Counted from the first letter of the stretch, positions 1 through 11,758 are shown. The stretch: DNA of 64,000 nt from Gracilaria gracilis (GCA_030374805.1 JARGSG010000241.1:248001-312000), one strand, 5' to 3'. Program-made: numbers and translations. Notes: a model not told the origin generated them from the sequence alone.

Positions 1-2613
1 TCGGCATTCGTGGATGACCACTCGCATTATGTGATCATTGGATTCATGATACATCGCAGCGAGATCAGTGATGTATACGACGGTGTTGCGCTGAAGCTCA
101 AGCAGCTTGGAGGAGCTGTGGTAAAGAAGCTGCATTCTGATGATGCCAAGGAGTATATTGCACTGCACGAAAACAAACAACATGGGTTTGAGGATGCATC
201 ATTCTCACCTCCGTATACTCCGGAGCACAATTCAATTGCCGAGCGCATCAATCGAACCATGGAGGAACCTGCTCAAGCTATGCTCACTCAGGCCGATCTA
301 CCGGAATGTTTGTGGGTCTTTGCATTGAAACATGTACTATTTGTGCGGAACCGCGTTCCACATTCAGCAACTGGAAGTACTCTATACTCTTTAATGACTG
401 GGAACAGACCGACTTTGAAGCATACTCGTGTGCTTGGATGTGCTGCTTTCGTACTGAAGATGATCGAAGGAACCAAGTTCGAGTCGCGTGCACTTGAGGG
501 GGTGTACTTGCAGACTCTTGAGCATGGTGTCTTTGACATTCTGTTTGGGCATAATGATGGTCTACCGCGTACCATACGCTCGCGTCATGTCACATTTGGT
601 GAGGATTCGTTCCCAGGCGCAGAGCACTCAGAGGAGTACATGGATGATGAGAGTGCATCCGACACTGACTACAGTGTTGATTCTGGACCATGCTCTGACT
701 CTGATGGCTCGTGCTCGGAAGATTCTGACGAGGTAGATCTGGATCACATCTATGGCAGTATGAGTGTCTCTGATGAAGGCTCCGAAGAAATGGGGGACGA
801 AGCACTACTTGCACCAAGTAATGAAGACATCGATGGTGACTAACAACATGTTGGCAGTGACAACTCTAGTGATGAAAGTGACAATGAGCTTGAAACCAAC
901 AATGACCACGATACTCCTGGTGATACGACGGAAGTTACTGAGACATCGCGGTACCCGCAGCGTACGCGCCGTGCACCACGCAGGTGGTTCATGGCTGGTT
1001 CTGCAAAGTCACCTGCAATTGAGGTTACCACAAGTGATGAACCCACTCTTAAGAAAGCAATGTCCGAAACGCCTACAGAGCAAAGCCTATGGCGAGCAGC
1101 CATTGAAGATGAGCTTGCATCACTTGAGTCGAAGAATACTTGGGAAGAGGACAAATCGCCCTCACAGCAACCACTCCCCACACACATTGTGCTCAAGGTC
1201 AAGCGTAATGCAGATGGTTCGGTGGAACGCTTCAAGGCTCGAGTCGTGCCCGGTGGTAATTACCAAACCCTTGGTGAGAACTACATGGAAACCTATGCCC
1301 CCGTGGTGTTGTTTGGCATAGTACGTTTCTTCCTCTACTTGACGCTATGCTTGCAAATGTACATCGCTCAGGTCGATGTGAAAACTGCATTCCTTAACGG
1401 CGATCTGGACGAAGATGGTTGGGTGATGTCGCCAAGGGGAGTTCCTGGACTGGGCTCACGATGTTATAAGCTTCAAAAGGCAATGTACGGGCTGAAACAA
1501 GCACACTTGGAATGACACACTAAGTTCACTCGCGATCTTGGAGCCATTGGTTTTGAAGAGCTACCAAGTGCACCTTGTGTGTTCCGCCGGGCCAGTAAAC
1601 ACAAAGGATACGCATACATTCTTGTGTCTGTGGACTATCTGATAATCTTCACTCCTTGTGCGGAAAAGCGGTGTGGGATCTTGGAGGAGCTTCGCAGTTT
1701 GTACGAGATTCGTGTGGAAGACAAAGTAACTCTGTATCTTGGTGTGGAACTCACTTGGAGCATAGACGACGAAGGTCGTTTGACTGGGGTGCAACTTAGC
1801 CAACCGTTGTACATCAAAGGAATGCGTCGACGCTTCGGTCTCGACCAGTGCAAGCCAGCTTGCAGTCCAATGGTAGAATCTTTCTTCACTGGACTTGCGG
1901 AGGAGGAAGACAAATCACCTCAAGATGTGCAGCTTTATCAGCAGATGATCGGGTCTCTGCTGTATTTGGCACTTTGCACTCGCGTGAACATTCTCGCACC
2001 AGTGCTCATTCTTGCACGCTACCAAAGTAATCCGACGGCATACTGCCATAGGGCAGCGAAACGCATTCTGCGTTACCTACAAGGGACTCGCAGACATGGG
2101 CTGAATTGTTATGCGGGCTCCCTTGACATGGAATCGTATGTGGACTCGGACTTTGCGGGCGACAAGTCCGACCGCAAGTCCATGTCGGGGTATATGATCA
2201 AGTTTGAGTCAGCTGTGGTATTCTTTGGTGCGAAGAAGCATGCTTCGGTGGCGTTGTCTACTGCAGAGGCTGAGTACTACGCTTTGACCATAGCTGCGCA
2301 GGAGGTTGTGTGGATGAAACGCGTACTCTCAGAACTAGATTTGGACATCGATGGTGCCATTTCTCTACACTCGGATAACCAGGTTGCGATCGATTGGAGC
2401 TCTGGTGAAAGATGCCCATCGGGTCGTGCCAAGCTTATCGATGTAAAGCTGCACTTTATTCGGAAACTGGTAAAGGAGTCTGTGATTGATGTTAAGTTCA
2501 TTCCAACTGAGTTGAATGATGCGGACATTCTGACGAAGCCCTTAGGTCCATTGAGTGTTCAGGCCATCATGAAAAGGATTCGACTTGATCAGGAACTCAA
2601 GGAGGAGTGTTGA
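1..2613 (+). pseudogene. Copia-A1 pol (integrase, RT, RNase H), 5' end outside window
   Basis: Copia-type polyprotein fragment read in one frame from the window edge to TGA 2611-2613. Order: integrase core (Asp in VDDHS at 13-18, Asp in HSDDAKEY near 139, Glu in AERINR at 241), acidic linker about 600-950, reverse transcriptase about 1060-1900, RNase H with STAEAEYYA near 2260. It normally copies element RNA and integrates the cDNA. Two nonsense codons break it: TAA 841-843, and TGA 1513-1515 where sister copies have TGG. The RT catalytic YVDD reads SVDY at 1627-1638, so this copy is dead. The stop codon lies inside the 3' LTR, as in the other A copies. It is most similar to the pol at 18558-21760 and 44752-46702. 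Confidence 0.93.
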
Positions 2614-3334
2614 TGTATGGATGTGGTCGAGTGCCTGTCAGTCCCTCAAGGGTGCTCAAAGTACTTGGAATACAAAGCTGCAGTGGAGCATGGGCACTTT
2701 TGGGCACCCTCATGAGAAAAGCGCATATGCGTGTCTCCGCAAACGCAACGTGATACGGCAATATGATTGGCTACTGCAAATGGCTACATGCAACGTGATT
2801 TGCACAAGTCGAACGTTTTGTATGGAGCGAGAAGCGCAGATGGTACAAGTGGTACGCTCTGATTGGCTGCAGCTTGTAGGTAGTGGCCAGTTATGCGTTA
2901 GCGGAGTATCTGCTATTATAGGCCATTGTGAGGGGTTTTGCTATGTATGCGACTCTGGGCTACTATGAAGGGTTTTGGAGCGAATGTGCAATTCTGAGCT
3001 GTGCGAGAGGGTTTGCTGCGCCACAGCGAAATTGTCAATTTTTTAGAGCCAGATATGGATCATGGAGTTGGCATTGGATTTGGCGTGATTTGATTAGTCG
3101 TCTGAATTCGTATCGTATTTTGCGCGCGCTTTTGCTGTCAAAGTGTACACTTTGACAGCGTATGCTGTTATATCGCTGGCTGCGACGGCGGTGGCGTGCG
3201 CCAGAATATTTGTAGGTTGCGATCCCTGCCCGATCACTAAACTCGGGGAGAAGGTGGCCTACCCCCTTTTCTTGTTTTACCCCTCTAGTTTACTTCTTTT
3301 TCCTTCTCTTCTCTAGCCTGCGTTTGTTGCGTCA
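2608..3334 (+). repeat. 3' LTR of Copia-A1
   Basis: LTR-A, about 727 bp, starting TGTTGATGTATGG right after a purine-rich tract (about 2591-2607) and ending GCGTCA. It matches the LTRs at 21755-22482 and 40140-40867 (both 728 bp). U3 carries the GCGCATATGC palindrome (2721-2730) and ATTGGCTACTGCAAATG (from 2766), also seen in LTR families B and C. Confidence 0.9.
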
Positions 3335-3791
3335 ACATCATTGACGAAGAAGGAGTGGATGTGAGGAAGGTGACGCCGAAATAGATAGCGGGCGCGTTGA
3401 AAAGAAGTGGGGTTATCGGGGACTATAGTATGCGTCACTTGAATCGCTATGCGGCACTGGCTCTAAAGTTTGTCCAAAGCGAGGGGCTTCTCCAATTCTT
3501 TGAGAAGGTGTGTGAGCAGAGGCCGCCGCTGACGCTCACACATGTGTCCAGTGACCTCCTTATGGGACTCGCAGATTGGGAATTCCGTTTCGTCGTCCGT
3601 TGCTTGCAATGGCATATGCGACTGAAAATGTCCTTTGCAGGGAGGACGGGCCATTTTGAGGATATGAGGAAGCACTTCTTTCAGTGTGAAATTGGTATGT
3701 TTAAGCTTTGCGACATGACTGCCAAGAAGGAGAAGATGACAGTTGAGGAAGTGATGCAGACGGTTCTCAAGTTTGGAGGAAAAAGGGTATC
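3335..3791 (+). other. Unique segment with a 120-codon open frame
   Basis: About 457 bp between LTR-A (ending 3334) and a minus-strand LTR-B (from 3792) with no match elsewhere in the window. It holds an open frame with first ATG at 3430, read to the LTR edge and stopping inside it near 3810. The predicted protein starts MRHLNRYAALALKF and contains LADWEFRFVVRCLQWHMRLK; no family is recognised. The frame is cut by the LTR, so any gene here is truncated. It could be a host exon fragment or part of an element not otherwise present. Confidence 0.4.
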
Positions 3792-4631
3792 TGATGGAGG
3801 TTATAGCTAGGAAGGGAAGGTTGATGCAAAGGGAAGGTGGGGATATGCAAAGGAAGTTCGCCAGCTCTGGCTCGGATTTACTTGGAGGTGCTTCTGTCAC
3901 AACTTATGTAGCACTACGTCGTCGCACTACCGCTCACTTCCACTCGGAGTAGAACCAAAGCCACTAAGCAGGGACACTCAATACTACCAATCATCATCTA
4001 ACATAATCTAGTACCACTGCCACAATTCATGACAGCTTACAACTAACAAGGCACAACCGTGCACAACAGTGCACAACAAGTTACGTGCCTACTCAACAAG
4101 TTACGTGCCTACTCAACAAGTTACGTGCCTACTCAACAAGTTACGTGCCTACACATAACGACGAACATGCATAAATTCACAATGTGCCAATACACTGTAA
4201 TCCGTACAACACACCAATATATGTATGCTCCAGCTCACCAAGTACCACGTAACCACAAATTCACTCAATGCCATAAGTTCCCACAACATGTTACCACAGT
4301 GTTCGTGTAATCCTCATGACTGTACCTCACTCATCACCATAGCGCACCAAGTTGCATCAATGTTTTCAACATGTCCACGTACATAACTGAGCATACTTTC
4401 CAGCATACCCATCTATGCTAGCTACACACGTGTAGTCCAGAACTATTCAGTAGTGCCATAACACTTGTACACACTACGTTGCATGTGCACATTTGCAGTA
4501 GCCAATCAGAAGCCAGTTTCACGTTGAGTTTGCACAAACGCGCGTATGCGCTTTTCCAGCAGCACCCTCCAAAACAGCTCATGCCCCCTGCACTTTTGGT
4601 CTCACTGACAGCAATAGGTCAACATCCAACA
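3792..4631 (-). repeat. 3' LTR of Copia-B1
   Basis: LTR of B1-type (840 bp), seen as TGATGGAGG...CATCCAACA on the plus strand, i.e. TGTTGGATGTTGACC...CCTCCATCA in element sense. It directly follows the polypurine tract (4632-4650) downstream of the pol stop, so it is the 3' LTR of the minus-strand element. It matches 26875-27685, 46703-48401 and 60678-61488. It contains an expanded 20-bp tandem repeat. Confidence 0.9.
4072..4152. repeat. 20-bp tandem repeat inside LTR-B
   Basis: About four head-to-tail units of TTACGTGCCTACTCAACAAG with an exact 20-bp period. Other B1-type LTRs (near 27355, 48085, 61160) hold about two units, so this copy has expanded. Confidence 0.9.
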
Positions 4632-4651
4632 CCCCCCCTCTGTCACTGACT

Positions 4652-5041
4652 TCAAAGCTCTAGTTGCTGCACGCCACACTCCTTGCGGAACTTCTCGAGC
4701 TTCACTCGGGCAACAGGCTTGTTTAGCATACCGGCAACCATGGAATCAGTTGGACAGTAGAACAGCCCGATGGACTTGTCACGCAGAGCCTCTTTAGTGA
4801 TGTGAAACCGAATGTCGATGTGCTTCGTTCGCTTGTTCACAACTCCATTTCGAGCAAGGTCGATTGAGCCTTGGTTGTCAACGTACACTGGCGTCGGTTT
4901 AACCAAGACTTTGACAGACCCGTCCACCTCAACTCCAATCACAATAGCAATGTCATTCCAAAGTCGCCTTAGCCAGATTGCTTCCTTGGTACCAGAGCAC
5001 AGACTCACATACTCAGCTTCAGCACTTGACAGCGCAACCAC
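4652..5041 (-). pseudogene. Copia-B1 pol, C-terminal RNase H end
   Basis: Last about 130 codons of the minus-strand Copia-B polyprotein, from VALSSAEAEYVSL through KHIDIRFH to FRKECGVQQLEL and its stop. These are the RNase H C-terminal motifs of Copia elements (RNase H removes template RNA during reverse transcription). The upstream part continues at 6190, separated by a solo LTR inserted at 5042-6189; ACCAC (5037-5041 and 6190-6194) is the duplicated target. A 19-bp purine-rich tract (4632-4650 complement) separates the stop from the 3' LTR. Confidence 0.9.
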
Positions 5042-6189
5042 TGATGGAGGTTATAGCTGGAAGGGAAAGTTGAGGGGATGCAAGGGAAGTTCGCCCGCTC
5101 TGGCTGGGATTTACTTGGAGGTGCGTAGCTCACAACTTATATAGCACTTCTTCGTCGCACCACCGAACAACTCCAACTCTGAGTACAACCTAAGCCACTA
5201 AGCAGAGACACTCAATACTACCAATCATCTTCTAACATGGCATGGTAACGCTGCCACAATTCATGACAGCTTACAAGTAACAAGGCACAACAGTGCACAG
5301 CAGTGCACAGCAGTGCAAAACAATTCCGTACAATATTGCACAACAATGTACAATAATGTACAACAATGTACAACCATGCGCATTCATGACAGTGCATACA
5401 CACAATACGAGAGCGCACCATAATGACCAGACCACGACAATCCCTACACAAACACCCGCACCTGTTGCCTGCAACCTGTAATCACTACACGACGCCATAA
5501 TGTGTATGTCTAGGCTCACCAAGTCACACGTCAGCAACAAGTACCTGTAAACCATATGACCTGAACCAAACACAGCCAACAAGTTCCATGCATCCAGGTA
5601 CATACATGTGCGTGCAGCACTACCCGAAAATGATGTCAACCACTCAACAGTGTCAACACTCGTGCACCATGTACCAAGTATCCACATTGCTACATGTGCA
5701 CACTGTGCACCTCGACCACTCTAGACAACGTGTTCTGGTGTACAGTCTGTCTGTACGAACCCATCTGAACAGCTTGATATTCGACACAGCACCACATCTG
5801 ACACGTTCATCCAATGGTGGCTCTTCCACCATCCAACACAGTGGAGCGTACAGAACGACATCAGTCATAGTTTCACATACCAAGGTACCATTCTAGACTT
5901 GTCAAATGTGAACAGCTTGATGTCAGTGACAGCATGATATCCAACACCCTTTCTCTGTTACTGACTTCAACCGAGTCGCGCAAGCACCAACAGCACAATT
6001 AACTTCGTGTAATATGTGCAATGCAATTCTTTCAGTAATATCGTGCAGAAGGATGGTTACAGCCAGTTCAACAGCCTAATGAGATGTGTCAAATTCCATA
6101 TTCGTATATCTAAGACCAGTGTACTTCTACCACTCTTGCGTACTGTTTGACTTAAAATTAGAGTGACAGCATCGAGTCTTCTTTCAACA
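5042..6189 (-). repeat. Solo LTR, long form (1148 bp), of the NA group
   Basis: Complete insertion flanked by the 5-bp target duplication ACCAC. In element sense it begins TGTTGAAAGAAGAC and ends CCTCCATCA. The part 5042-5946 (905 bp) equals the short-form LTR that begins TGTTGGATATCATGC; 5947-6189 is a 243-bp extension at the U3 end. The same 1148-bp form recurs at 24715-25862. Because the duplication flanks the long form exactly, the extension was part of the integrated LTR. Confidence 0.9.
5271..5687 (-). CDS. LTR-borne 138-codon ORF, Cys-rich, two hydrophobic segments
   Basis: Open frame in the sense direction of the NA LTR, ATG 259 bp inside the short-form LTR start. It begins MWILGTWCTSVDTVEW and has hydrophobic stretches at about residues 78-101 and 107-137, the second rich in Cys-Cys pairs. 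The same 417-nt frame is open at 15363-15779, 47367-47783 and 62747-63163. No family is recognised. The second hydrophobic stretch is encoded by simple TTGTACA/GCACTG repeats, so chance openness is possible. Confidence 0.35.
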   Translation of the reverse strand: MWILGTWCTSVDTVEWLTSFSGSAARTCMYLDAWNLLAVFGSGHMVYRYLLLTCDLVSLDIHIMASCSDYRLQATGAGVCVGIVVVWSLWCALVLCVCTVMNAHGCTLLYIIVHCCAILYGIVLHCCALLCTVVPCYL

Positions 6190-6194
6190 ACCAC

Positions 6195-7942
6195 TTCCTG
6201 CTGACGCAAACTCCAAGAGACTGGACCACCGCTCATCATGAACATATATCCACTGGTAGACTTGCGGTTGGCAACATCGCCTGCCCAGTCAGAGTCCACA
6301 TAGCCTTGCAGTTCCAGATCAGTGGTAGAGCCGTAGGTGAGTCCAAAGAAGCAAGTACCGTTGAGATAGCGAAGCACACGTTTGACTGCCTTCCAGTGAG
6401 TCTTTCCAGGTTTCTCGACATACTTTGCAAGTTTGGACACTGCGTAGGAGATATCTGGATGAGTTCCCACAACCAAATACATGAGACTGCCAATCGCCTG
6501 ACGATACGGAACATCCGCGAGTACCTCCTCAACAACAGACAAGTCCACACCGGATTCCATCGCAGTGTCAACTGGCTTAGACTGATGCATGCCGAAACGT
6601 TCCAAGACCTTTTGCGTGTACGCAGACTGAGTCAGGTACAGCTGTCGCTTAGCTCGATCACGGTGGATCTCGAATCCGAGAACCATACGAGCTTTCTTGA
6701 GGTCGTTCATGCGGAACCGAGTTGACAGCTCTGCCTTTACGCGATTCATGGTTTCAATACTAGGACTTGCTATCAGCAGGTCATCCACGTATAGAGCACT
6801 GATAAACACAAATCCAAGTATTATCCCGGTGTACACACACTCATCTGCGTCATTTGGCTTCAACTGCATCTCATCAACAAGGAACGTGTATATATTTGCA
6901 TTCCACTGCCTTGGTGCCTGTCTAAGCCCATAAATGGCTTTCTTCAAACGACACACCAAGTCTTCGTTACCTTGCTGTATGAAACCTTTTGGCTGCTCCA
7001 TACACACTGTCTCCTCGAGGTCGCCGTTCAGAAACGCATTCTTCACATCCATCTGGTGCAAATGAAAGTCTCGCACAGCTGCAATCGACAGAATCATCTT
7101 GATCGGAGTGAACTTCATCACTGGTGCATAAGTCTCTGAGAAGTCCACACCTTCGATCTGCAGGAATCCTCTAGCAACCATACGAGCCTTGTACCTCACA
7201 GTTGGTTCACCAGATGGTGCAGCTTCATACTTCTGAACGTACACCCACTTGGAAGAAATCAGGTTGCTGTCTGCTGGCCTAGGCACTAGGTGCCATGTGT
7301 CATGCACTATCAGTGACTGGTACTCGCTCTTCATTGCCTTCTTCCATGCTTCGGAATCAGGACGTGACACAGCTTCACTATTAAAAGGGGTGTCATCACT
7401 GGCTGTCCGAAGAGCAGTTCCACCCCACCAACGCGTAGGCTTCTTACTCTCACGTGTGGATCTACGAACAGGCTGCGTCTCTTTCCCTTCATGCTCAACA
7501 TGTGGAGCTGGTGTGGAACCATCAGTGGTACTCTCAGACGCATCATGGACATCAGGCGCAGATGCGGAAGGTTCATCTTCACTGGGGTGACTGGATGTGT
7601 CGGAGTTGGAGGTGTCATCTGGACTAGACATGTCACTCAACTCCATGTCAGCATAGTCCTCTTCCTCACAGTTCTCATGGTCTTCTAAGCCCGAATACTC
7701 GTCAAACCTCACATCTCTTGACACAATCACCTTTCTCTTCTTACCGTCCCACAACTTGTACCCATGGGACCCAGTAGTGTACCCAATGAAGATGGCTTAC
7801 TTTCCTCTGTTTTCCAGCTTCTTCAGCTTGGGGTAAACAATTTTGTACCAGAATCGGCTCCCAAACACACGCAGATTGCTCACATCAGGCTTCTGACAAT
7901 GCCACAGCTCGAATGGAGTCGAGGTACTAGGAAGGGCTTTGC
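6195..7942 (-). pseudogene. Copia-B1 pol, integrase C-terminus to RNase H
   Basis: Minus-strand continuation of Copia-B1: integrase C-terminal part (7942 down to about 7700), Ser/Asp-rich linker, RT with MDVKNAFLNGDLEE and ALYVDDLLIAS, then RNase H up to QQEVV where the solo LTR interrupts it. YVDD is intact. A GAA-to-TAA nonsense lies at about 7796-7798 (the sister reads KEAIFIGYT). The upstream end is cut at about 7942 by LINE-1; the integrase core resumes at 14876. This copy differs from B3 and B4 at many codons, so it is an older or separate branch. Confidence 0.9.
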
Positions 7943-9498
7943 ACTTTCACGTCTTTTTTTTTCTTCTGGGAGTTCGTGAGTGCAAGCCGGTCCAGGGACG
8001 CAGTCGTACGAGACTAGTATCCTGCCGCGCCCTCCTGCAAAGGACGGTGGACTGAGGCCCTGTTCAGTCAGGAATCTGCAGGTTATTGCAACCTGTGGTA
8101 TAATGCACAAAAAGGGAGAGAGTCCGAAGCGGTCTTGAGTCGGGAGCGGCGGTAGCGTACAGTCTTGTGACTGTAATGAATCCGAGCGGAGAGAAGGTGA
8201 GGAAGCACCGGGCGGGCGAGAAGAGAGTGGACGATTGGTATCACCAGGCACGTACAGGAACGTGCGGAAGGGTACGAACGGTCTGAGAAACCCAATAAAA
8301 GAGTAGCCGTGCGGTCTGTCGTTAGTGCAAACTAGCGAAGAAGACGTTCGGCAGAAGATGCTTGTCGTTTACGATTGGGGCCTCGGGAGATCCGAGCTAC
8401 AACTAAATATCGGGTCTGGGCCCCATTACTAACTACTGTACGATCGGTCTAATTTGCATTGTCACCACCCAGCACCACACAATCACCACACGTGTCCAAC
8501 TTGTACGCTCAGCCAACCCGCCCGGCACTCGATCACGAAATCGTACACGTGGCGGTGCCACTGCACCAGCCCATCGTGCACTACCCCTTTGTACGTGAAC
8601 GGCCGATCGGATACACTATGCACCAACTCGGGCCCACTATACTACACAACCGGAGAGCCGAAGGAGTACTTGGGGAAACTTGGCGAACGCCAGCACCCAT
8701 TGGGGGAAGCCAGAGCGATACAAGTCGAAGCGGAGCTTTGGTGCGGAAACCTGTGTGTCCACAGAGCCAGTCAAAACTGCACTAGAGTGGCCGCGTTCGC
8801 TACGCAGTGACGGCCAAGTGGGAGCACTTGTGTCGGAGCGTCCAAAGCCCTGTGTTACGGCTTTCACAGGCGGCCTGGATGCCACCGCCCAGTCTTAGGT
8901 TTGTGAAACCTTCTGGGTGTAGTCCCTGCTCCATAGACACAAAGGCAGTGGTCCAGAGTTGACTGCTGTGGGGCTACCCCCCAAAAAACCTCATTTCAAG
9001 CATCCGAAAACTTTGAACGCCGATCCAGGTGGACCCTGTCAAATTTTTGTCGGAGGTGCCTTGAATCTGTAGAGAAGCGTTTTAACTTTCAAACGGGCTA
9101 CAGATCGCTACCAGCAAGTAACCGGATTAGAGGTAACAAACCTCCGGAGTTCATCGACAAAACGCCGTTTTTGACCCTTCTGGGGCACCCCCCTTAAACG
9201 ACCCCAAAAACGACGATTTCGCAAAACGTCCAAAAGTTACAAGTATCTTGCAAGGTGTCAAAGCCGCCGGCGATGGGCACATAAATCCAATCATTTGAGA
9301 CCAGATTGGATCAAAGCTGCCAAGTAACTATATCGACGCTGAGCTATTCAGAGTGGCTCGCATTGCACCTGGACAAGTGCAGAACGAGTGCAAATTAGTT
9401 TAAGTAGAGTTAAGCAGGTTTCGTGAGAGAAAGTCCAAGAAAAGAGCGAAAAAATTAAAAAAATTGAAAACACAAAAAAGTCGCAGAACACGTGAAAA
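7943..9498 (+). other. Probable LINE 5' untranslated region, or an unrelated insert
   Basis: About 1.55 kb without a convincing gene. It starts with a T-rich run (about 7950-7965), has AATAAA near 8297 and no match elsewhere in the window. Overlapping open frames at 8454-8810 are short and low-complexity. By position it is the LINE 5' UTR, but the T-run at its left edge could also be the reversed poly(A) of a second, minus-strand insert. Confidence 0.4.
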
Positions 9499-9561
9499 GG
9501 GCATCAAGAAGCCATAAGTGCTATCAAAACCAAAGATGGCTCTTATGGCTTCTTGATGCCC
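9499..9561 (+). promoter_or_regulatory. Perfect 20-bp inverted repeat upstream of LINE ORF1
   Basis: GGGCATCAAGAAGCCATAAG (9499-9518) and its exact complement (9542-9561) with a 23-nt spacer. As RNA this is a strong hairpin ending 8 nt before the open frame of ORF1 starts (9569). Confidence 0.85.
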
Positions 9562-9568
9562 CAATTAA

Positions 9569-11758
9569 AAAACGACTTCCAACCAAACCACGTCCTCTAA
9601 CATAGAGAACCGTTTCAGCCCTTTGGCTGACCCCGGGGTGACCATAGAAGGCATTCGCTTCCCACTTGATGGTAGTAGCGAACCTGAATCCGAATCTTGG
9701 AAACCAGGTCTATCAAAGACCATTCGGAGGAAAGTATCGCCGATCCCTGACCGCAACGACCCTCAGCCTGTGTGCACCCCGGACGAGGCGAGGACCACCT
9801 TTGGAGCGTGTCGAACGCTCATCGAATGCCCAAACTGCCATTCTAAGAATTCATTCACTCTGAATGGTAACTCCAAGTTTGGGCCCACTGTGCGCTGCTC
9901 GGTCAAAGGCTGCCATCGCTCTTTCGGCGGTTGCCGGTTTCATGAAATAATTCGACCATTTCTGGTGCCGAGCAGCCCCAGGAATGGCTCTCATCCGTCA
10001 GTCGAATCCGCTCCTACGACATCACCGGTTGCCGAGCACCCCATCAGCCACACCAGCACGCCCTCTAGCGCACCTGTTGCCGTCGTACAGATACCAAAAC
10101 AGCAATGGGAGTCGATCTTGAGGAGATGCGAGACACTAGAGGATAAAGTTGCTCAGCTCACCCAGCAGCTCCAATCGTCTCGCAACGATGCCACGGTACT
10201 ACAACAGAAAGAAAAGCAACGTGCTCCAGAAATTAAAGCACGGCCTGGCGAGACGGGCGTTAACAGACAGCCACTTAACCCGGCTCCGCCCAACACTGGA
10301 CGAGCACAATCGCAGAGAAACCCTGTCCCTGAAGCAAGGACTTGAACAAATACTGATGTAGAGACTCGGGCGCAGATTGCAAGAGAAGGCCAGCCTCGGT
10401 CATTGAACAAGTTACCACCTGAATTTCTTACCCGAATGGCTAAGATGGCTCAAAACCTCAAGTCTGGAGGATATGCTCCACTGCCGACATCTCAATCTCG
10501 GCCCCCGAAATTGGAAGCGCAGTACTTCCGTGGCATACCGCGCGGCCCTTACCGCCCTCTCATGAGACACCTTCGCAGTGGTCTTCCAAGCCGTTGCGTC
10601 ATTGCTCCGTCCTTCATAAGACGTTCGATATTGGAAATCGTGACTGCGTCTGACGTTGCTCACAAACTGGTTGCAAGAATGCGGGCAGCCGGGTACACGC
10701 ACATGCCCAACTTCGCCGCCACCTCGAATGCCATGTCATCACGAAAGATGATGAGTAAAGCCGAACGACGACAGAAGAACCTAGAGCAGGCGCTATATAG
10801 CCTGCAGACTGCAGCAACTCGCACAACGTCAGCGTGGGCCAAGCATTGGTATACGTCCCAAGTGAAGGTAACCCAAAAGTTGATGCACAATGAGCGGCCA
10901 ACTGTACCGAACCAAAAAGTGAACCCGACTGCACAACACCCTGGTAAAGTCGGCCGTGATTCTTCCAATGCAAGTCCGATATTACTTAAGGGGACTCGTA
11001 CGAGAGCTGCTCATCCGATCGACCGCCTTGCACCATTGCGTACACATATTAGGTTCGCAGAGGCATCCCAATCAACTGTAGCGGCCATCGATGCCCATAC
11101 GAAAATGAGAACTCATGTACGTTTCGCCGAAGAGTCAACCGCGTCCATCGTTGAAAGAAGGGTTCCAACGATGGTACAGCGCACTGATCGGACGATAGAC
11201 GGCAATACTGGGCCTGGGACGAATGTCCACTTTGTGCGAGAGGAAGCAGGAGCAACAGAATCTCCACAGCCAATGAGCATTTCAACTGACTCTGAACAGC
11301 CCATTGAACCAGAAGACGAGCAGAACACTCAACAGATATCCCACATCGTCGAAATTGAACAGCAATCGCAGTCGTCGGAGTTGTCCACCCACACTCGACA
11401 AAGTGTCGTTTCGATATCTGGGGCAAACAATGAAGCTCATAACACGGAAATTAACGAACTCCCAGAATTCGCACAACACACGACTGGAATCACTGCGAGT
11501 ACAGGAGCTGTGACCGCCGATCCGAAAGATATCACGATGGAAGGGGCCCAAACGAGCCCATTAGAACCGCTACAGACTTCTAATGAGGGTCTGTCATCGG
11601 ATTGGGACCACGATGGTGCTCCCACTTATGACCACGAAATGCGTCGTCCGAACAGATTGGTACGAAATGTGTTCTCCGTGAGCATTAATGTGCCGTCGAC
11701 TGCGACGCAAATCGGTCCAATTCTACGTGATGGTCATGAAAATGGTGAGGTGTTGTGA
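9569..11758 (+). pseudogene. LINE ORF1 (nucleic-acid-binding protein), one internal stop
   Basis: One frame open from 9569 to TGA 11756-11758 except for TGA 10343-10345. No ATG lies near the start; ATA at 9602 may be a lost ATG, so the start is unclear. N-terminal part has a Cys-rich segment, CPNCHSKNSF then CSVKGCHRSF (about 9827-9930), resembling a zinc ribbon. A short coiled-coil-like stretch (ETLEDKVAQLTQQLQ) follows at about 10130-10180. The C-terminal half is basic, then Thr/Gln-rich with repeated HIRFAEASQ/HVRFAEES units (about 11040-11240). ORF1 proteins of LINEs bind the element RNA. The last bases overlap ORF2 in another frame. The region 10514-10820 is also present at the right edge of the window. 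Confidence 0.8.

Noticed and set aside
1513..1515. TGA read as Trp (variant genetic code), since TGA replaces TGG here and occurs in LINE ORFs
   Set aside because: TGG is used for Trp throughout, and TGA ends the A, B and C polyproteins at conserved places. The cases fit nonsense mutations.
4059..4310. Plus-strand 83-codon frame
   Set aside because: Lies in the antisense of LTR-B over the 20-bp tandem repeat; not kept in other LTR-B copies.
8454..8810. Overlapping open frames of 108-118 codons
   Set aside because: Low-complexity composition, no motif, two frames open over the same bases; no support for a gene.
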